NCBI GenBank assembly: GCA_019118725.1
Contig: DWYO01000099.1
Location: 1 to 9,244, forward strand
Length of the DNA: 9,244 nt
DNA from: Candidatus Parabacteroides intestinavium
Lineage (GTDB): Bacteria; Bacteroidota; Bacteroidia; Bacteroidales; Tannerellaceae
Reading direction: 5' to 3'
The notes beneath the pieces are model-generated. The model did no database searches. It was not told the DNA's origin and was given only the letters and a program-made list of their open reading frames with translations. Below, piece by piece: positions 6,826 to 9,244 of the stretch (the first letter of the stretch is position 1; every line of letters starts with the position of its first letter). A program made the position numbers and the translations under genes.

Positions 6826-6913
6826 TTGCATCACCCGGGTGATTTAATTGCATCACTCGGGTGATTTAATTGCATCACCCGGGTGAATTAATTACATCAC
6901 AACTGTGATGCAA
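6826..6913. repeat. Four tandem 22-bp units each holding a palindrome, between rsmI and its upstream neighbour
   Basis: Units lie at 6826-6847, 6848-6869, 6870-6891 and 6892-6913 with no bases between them. Units 1-3 differ at only two positions. Each carries ATCAC-NNNN-GTGAT: ATCACCCGGGTGAT in unit 1 (a perfect 14-bp palindrome), ATCACTCGGGTGAT in unit 2, ATCACCCGGGTGAA in unit 3 and ATCACAACTGTGAT in unit 4. Unit 4 is a near-perfect palindrome over its whole 22 bp. The flanking linker is TTAATTGC or close to it. The array starts 13 bp after the stop of the minus-strand gene at 6927-7640 and ends 115 bp before the rsmI start. The 22-bp period is about two helical turns, which suits operators bound on one DNA face. 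In RNA, each unit or adjacent half-units could form hairpins. No T tract follows on the minus strand, so it is not a canonical terminator. Confidence 0.9.
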
Positions 6914-6926
6914 CGAATCGTTCCCT

Positions 6927-7640
6927 TTAAAGATATCTCTTTTCCAAAAGTTTTACAAAATCGGCCGCACTTTCGTCCTTCAAGTTCCACGCCAGATGCG
7001 TATTTATATACGCCAGAGCCTCTTGGAGGGAGACGGTTTGATTCAGATCCGCGATGACTTGATTCATCAGCTCTTCATCACCATGGAACAAATCCCGGCG
7101 GAAACGGAAGCGGTCATTCAAGCTGAACGCTTTCTTGAAGTCCGACAAACTCTGCTTTTCCAGCACATCCTGCAATGAGCGGTTCGGTTTGGCCGCACCG
7201 GATTCCTTCTCTTCTTCGGCCGGTTGCTTGTCCGGCTCCGGTTCCGTAACGTGGGTGTCCGGCTCGTTTGCAGGTTGTATTTCCGGTTCGGGTGCTGCCT
7301 CTTTCGGCTCTACCTGAGCTGCCGGTTCGGGATGAACCTTTTCCGGCTCTTCTTTTGCGGACAGGAAATCCAATTTCATCTCATTCGTCAGTACATGATA
7401 CTTTTGCGTCAGATTCGCTAATTGCTCCAAGTCATCCATTTGCTTTTTAAGACGGGTATGCATCTGAACGGCAATCCCGTTTTCCAGATTCAGGATATTC
7501 TCCAATATCGCATAAGTCTTATAGCCCCCTTCGCGCAACAGATCCATCGGAATAGAAGCATGATCCATCATTTTCTGGATAATGTCCTCCAGATTCCGGA
7601 CCTCCGTAAGCAAATCCTGTAAAGCCTTTTCTTGTTCCAT
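6927..7640 (-). CDS. Conserved Bacteroidales protein of unknown function with Glu/Pro-rich linker
   Basis: I cannot assign a function. The 237-residue protein has no signal peptide or membrane segment, so it should be cytoplasmic. It has three parts. Residues 1-95 are helical, with heptad-like spacing (LLTEVRNLEDIIQKMM and LKKQMDDLEQLANL). Residues about 96-153 form a low-complexity acidic Glu/Pro/Ala linker with repeated EP, PEPE and PEPD pieces. Residues about 155-237 form a compact domain beginning LQDVLEKQSLSDFKKAFSLN. This continues with LNDRFRFRRDLFHGDEELMNQV and ends with HLAWNLKDESAADFVKLLEKRYL. I recall the LNDRFRFRRxLF pattern from uncharacterised proteins across the order, which would argue it is a real gene, but I could not check this. 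The start has AGAAAG just before the ATG. A promoter candidate lies at 7754-7783, so it may be transcribed separately from the helicase gene upstream. Helical oligomerisation and partner binding are inference only. Confidence 0.8.
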   Translation of the reverse strand: MEQEKALQDLLTEVRNLEDIIQKMMDHASIPMDLLREGGYKTYAILENILNLENGIAVQMHTRLKKQMDDLEQLANLTQKYHVLTNEMKLDFLSAKEEPEKVHPEPAAQVEPKEAAPEPEIQPANEPDTHVTEPEPDKQPAEEEKESGAAKPNRSLQDVLEKQSLSDFKKAFSLNDRFRFRRDLFHGDEELMNQVIADLNQTVSLQEALAYINTHLAWNLKDESAADFVKLLEKRYL

Positions 7641-7655
7641 CTTTCTCTGTTTTTT

Positions 7656-7733
7656 GTTGACAAGCGAGCAAGGTTACAGGTGATAAGGCATTTTACCGGC
7701 CTTGTTGACTTGTTTTCTTGTATCCTTGTCAAC
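7656..7733 (-). other. Predicted structured 5' leader of the gene at 6927-7640
   Basis: On the minus strand GTTGACAAG (7733-7725) and CTTGTCAAC (7664-7656) are perfect 9-bp inverted arms enclosing about 60 nt. Inside, AAGGC and GCCTT can form a 5-bp hairpin with a 9-nt loop, and CAAGG can pair with CCTTG around it. If transcription starts near 7748, this fold sits in the 5' untranslated region and ends about 15 nt before the start codon. It resembles no riboswitch I know. The 78-nt span is not a tRNA: there is no T-arm motif or anticodon arm. Confidence 0.4.
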
Positions 7734-7740
7734 TTATAAA
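7701..7740. repeat. Degenerate octamer tandem repeat CTTGTnnn
   Basis: The plus strand reads as consecutive octamers CTTGTTGA, CTTGTTTT, CTTGTATC, CTTGTCAA, CTTATAAA from 7701 to 7740. The first five bases are kept in four copies and nearly kept in the fifth, while the last three vary. On the minus strand this gives the motif nnnACAAG. Two octamers of opposite polarity (CTTGCTCG, CTTGTCAA on the minus strand, 7671-7656) lie just downstream in the same leader. Confidence 0.7.
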
Positions 7741-7753
7741 ATCATTAATAACG

Positions 7754-7783
7754 CAAAAGTATTTATTTCTACTTAATAATCAC
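7754..7783 (-). promoter_or_regulatory. Candidate promoter for the gene at 6927-7640
   Basis: TACTTTTG on the minus strand (7761-7754) fully matches the Bacteroidota -7 consensus TAnnTTTG. A weak -33 match, GTG (7783-7781), lies 19 bp upstream. Transcription would begin near 7748, with a leader of about 107 nt that includes the octamer repeat and the inverted arms. The -33 element is poor, so this rests mainly on the -7 box. Confidence 0.45.
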
Positions 7784-7815
7784 TTGAAATGATAGAATTA
7801 TTCGTTTTTTTTTGA

Positions 7816-9231
7816 TTATTCTTCAAAGTCTTCGGGCAGGTTGACCAGAAAAAGATGTTCGGTGGCCCGTGTGATTGCCGTATATAGCCAGCGATAGAAC
7901 TCTTCGCCCAGCATGTCTTCCGTGACATAGCCGATGTCCAGAAAGACCGAATTCCATTGCCCGCCTTGTGCCTTGTGGCACGTAACGGCGTATGCGTATT
8001 TTACCTGCAAGACGTTATAATGCGGGTCTGTCTTCATCTTTTTAATCTTCCCGGCTTTTGTCGGAACATCGGCATAATCCTCTAATACGGAATAGAATAG
8101 CTTGTCATTCTGCTCTTTCGGGAGAGATGGGGTATCGGTCTGAAGCGTATTCAATAGGATTTTCAACTCTGTTTCTAAATCGTAGTCCTGAAAACGGGCT
8201 ATCACATCGGCAAACCGGAAGCCATACATTTCGTAAGTACGCCGGACCTTCACGATTTGGATAATTTCCCCATTCGCAATAAAATCCATCTCCTTCATTT
8301 CGGAGGTCCAATAATAATTGTTGCGTGCCACCATAAGCCGGTCACCTGATGAAAGCTCTTCCTCCCGGTACAAAATCCGGTTCCTTATACCATTATTATA
8401 TATAGTAGCCCTTTTGTTCGACCGGGTTACGATCATAGTGCCATCTATCCCGTCTCGTTGATAGGCCGCATCGATTTCCTCAATCAGTTCCTCTCCGCTG
8501 ATTTTCCGGAAATCGGAAAACCCCTTTAGGCGGAGTTTGGGGAAAGCATCGACCTTTTGGGTGCGCAGGGCCTCCCGGATGCGGGTTGCGTTGAACAGGA
8601 TTCCCGAGTCGTCTTGTTGGCGCACCACCTGATGGAGCATTATCTCCTCCACATGCAGGTTATACCCACGCAACACCTCCGGATTCAGTGCCGGACTCTC
8701 CCGTTGCATCACCGGAGGAAGCTGGGCGTCATCCCCCAGAATAATCAGACGGCATCCATTTCCCCCATAAACGAAGTGAATCAGGTCATCCAAAAGCCTT
8801 CCGGAACCAAAAATAAAAGAGTCTAAGCAATCATTTGTAATCATAGATGCTTCATCTACGATAAAAATTGTATCTTTGTGCAGATTTGGCGCGGGAAGAA
8901 ATCCGGTCGGTTCATTGGAAAAAGCTTTTTGCCTATAAATCCGCTTATGAATCGTATAGGCATTCTGTCCGGCATAAGCCGAAAAGACTTTGGCCGCCCT
9001 TCCGGTCGGCGCAAGTAAAATCGTTCTTTGCTTTAGTGCATTCAAGGTTTTTACCAAAGTTCCGATCAAAGAGGTCTTACCGGTTCCGGCATATCCTTTC
9101 AGTAAAAGAAGCGAATCCGGGTCGGGAGAAATAAGGAAATCGGCTATCTTTTGGATGGCCAACTCCTGGTCTTGGGTCGGAATATGGGGGAAATTTTGCC
9201 GAATTTGCCCCTTTAAGAAATTATTTATCAT
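7816..9231 (-). CDS. ATP-dependent RecD-like (Dda/RecD2 type) SF1 DNA helicase
   Basis: The 471-residue protein is predicted to be a superfamily 1B helicase that moves 5' to 3' on single-stranded DNA. Motifs in order are a Q-motif-like PTQDQELAI (18-26), Walker A GYAGTGKTS (46-54), motif Ia LLAPTGRAA (72-80) and Walker B IVDEAS (124-129). Next come motif III ILGDDAQLPPV (164-174), motif IV with Arg204, motif V TCHKAQGGQW (417-426) and motif VI LYTAITRATEHL (449-460). It lacks the long N-terminal region of Deinococcus-type RecD2 and starts almost directly at the helicase core. Its role is probably DNA repair or replication support rather than RecBCD, since no recB or recC is visible. The frame stays open from the chosen ATG to the window edge (13 bases), so a longer N-terminus is formally possible, but the family start fits. 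No clear terminator follows it; 175 bp separate it from the next gene. Confidence 0.88.
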   Translation of the reverse strand: MINNFLKGQIRQNFPHIPTQDQELAIQKIADFLISPDPDSLLLLKGYAGTGKTSLIGTLVKTLNALKQRTILLAPTGRAAKVFSAYAGQNAYTIHKRIYRQKAFSNEPTGFLPAPNLHKDTIFIVDEASMITNDCLDSFIFGSGRLLDDLIHFVYGGNGCRLIILGDDAQLPPVMQRESPALNPEVLRGYNLHVEEIMLHQVVRQQDDSGILFNATRIREALRTQKVDAFPKLRLKGFSDFRKISGEELIEEIDAAYQRDGIDGTMIVTRSNKRATIYNNGIRNRILYREEELSSGDRLMVARNNYYWTSEMKEMDFIANGEIIQIVKVRRTYEMYGFRFADVIARFQDYDLETELKILLNTLQTDTPSLPKEQNDKLFYSVLEDYADVPTKAGKIKKMKTDPHYNVLQVKYAYAVTCHKAQGGQWNSVFLDIGYVTEDMLGEEFYRWLYTAITRATEHLFLVNLPEDFEE

Positions 9232-9232
9232 T

Positions 9233-9244
9233 TTATTCGAATAA
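9233..9244. repeat. Perfect 12-bp palindrome just upstream of the helicase start
   Basis: TTATTCGAATAA reads identically on both strands and ends 1 bp before the helicase ATG (9231). It may extend beyond the window. A site here could bind a repressor or be a chance AT-rich palindrome. Confidence 0.3.

Noticed and set aside
6826..6913. CRISPR array
   Set aside because: The units are contiguous with no unique spacers, and no cas genes are present.
7656..7733. tRNA-like 78-nt element closed by complementary ends
   Set aside because: There is no T-arm motif, anticodon arm or 3' CCA arrangement. It fits a leader hairpin better.
7801..7815. Run of nine T as a terminator on the plus strand
   Set aside because: No plus-strand gene lies upstream, and the preceding stem is weak and AT-only. 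In the minus-strand direction it reads as A and cannot serve the helicase gene.
8990..9244. Plus-strand frame running off the right edge
   Set aside because: It is antisense to the helicase Walker A region, and its translation has no family features.

Overview
The window reads as a chromosomal segment of a member of the Bacteroidales, most likely Bacteroides or Parabacteroides-like. The evidence is indirect. The proteins are typical of that order: a C11 (clostripain) lipoprotein, a Cbp1-like coiled-coil lipoprotein, a GH16 lipoprotein and a short-form RsmI. The best promoter candidates fit the Bacteroidota pattern (TTG, about 20 bp, TAnnTTTG), and Shine-Dalgarno sequences are mostly weak. I see no transposase, integrase, phage gene, CRISPR array, rRNA or tRNA.

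Layout: a single plus-strand gene (231-1472) encodes a C11 cysteine peptidase lipoprotein with its own promoter near 155-185. Every other gene is on the minus strand, so transcription runs from the right edge toward it. In transcription order these are a RecD-like/Dda-like SF1 helicase (9231-7816), a 175-bp gap with an octamer repeat and a predicted structured leader, a conserved protein of unknown function with a Glu/Pro-rich linker (7640-6927), and a 216-bp gap with a four-unit 22-bp palindromic array. Then comes a tight six-gene run: rsmI (6710-6009), Cbp1-like lipoprotein (5990-5118), YjjG-type HAD phosphatase (5118-4426), GH16 lipoprotein (4429-3641), secreted glycerophosphodiester phosphodiesterase (3601-2843) and dGTPase (2833-1508). 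The run ends in a minus-strand intrinsic terminator that overlaps the dgt stop codon and abuts the C11 stop codon.

The six-gene run has gaps of 18, -1, -4, 39 and 9 bp and is probably one operon. Its products fall into two groups. RsmI, the HAD nucleotidase and the dGTPase act in the cytoplasm on rRNA and nucleotides. The Cbp1-like protein, GH16 enzyme and GDPD are exported and act at the envelope. No single pathway links them all.

The genes are ordinary for the order. The signals most worth a second look are in the two intergenic regions: the palindromic array at 6826-6913 upstream of rsmI, and the CTTGTnnn octamer repeat with complementary partners at 7656-7740. I did not find convincing evidence of a wholly new multi-gene system.
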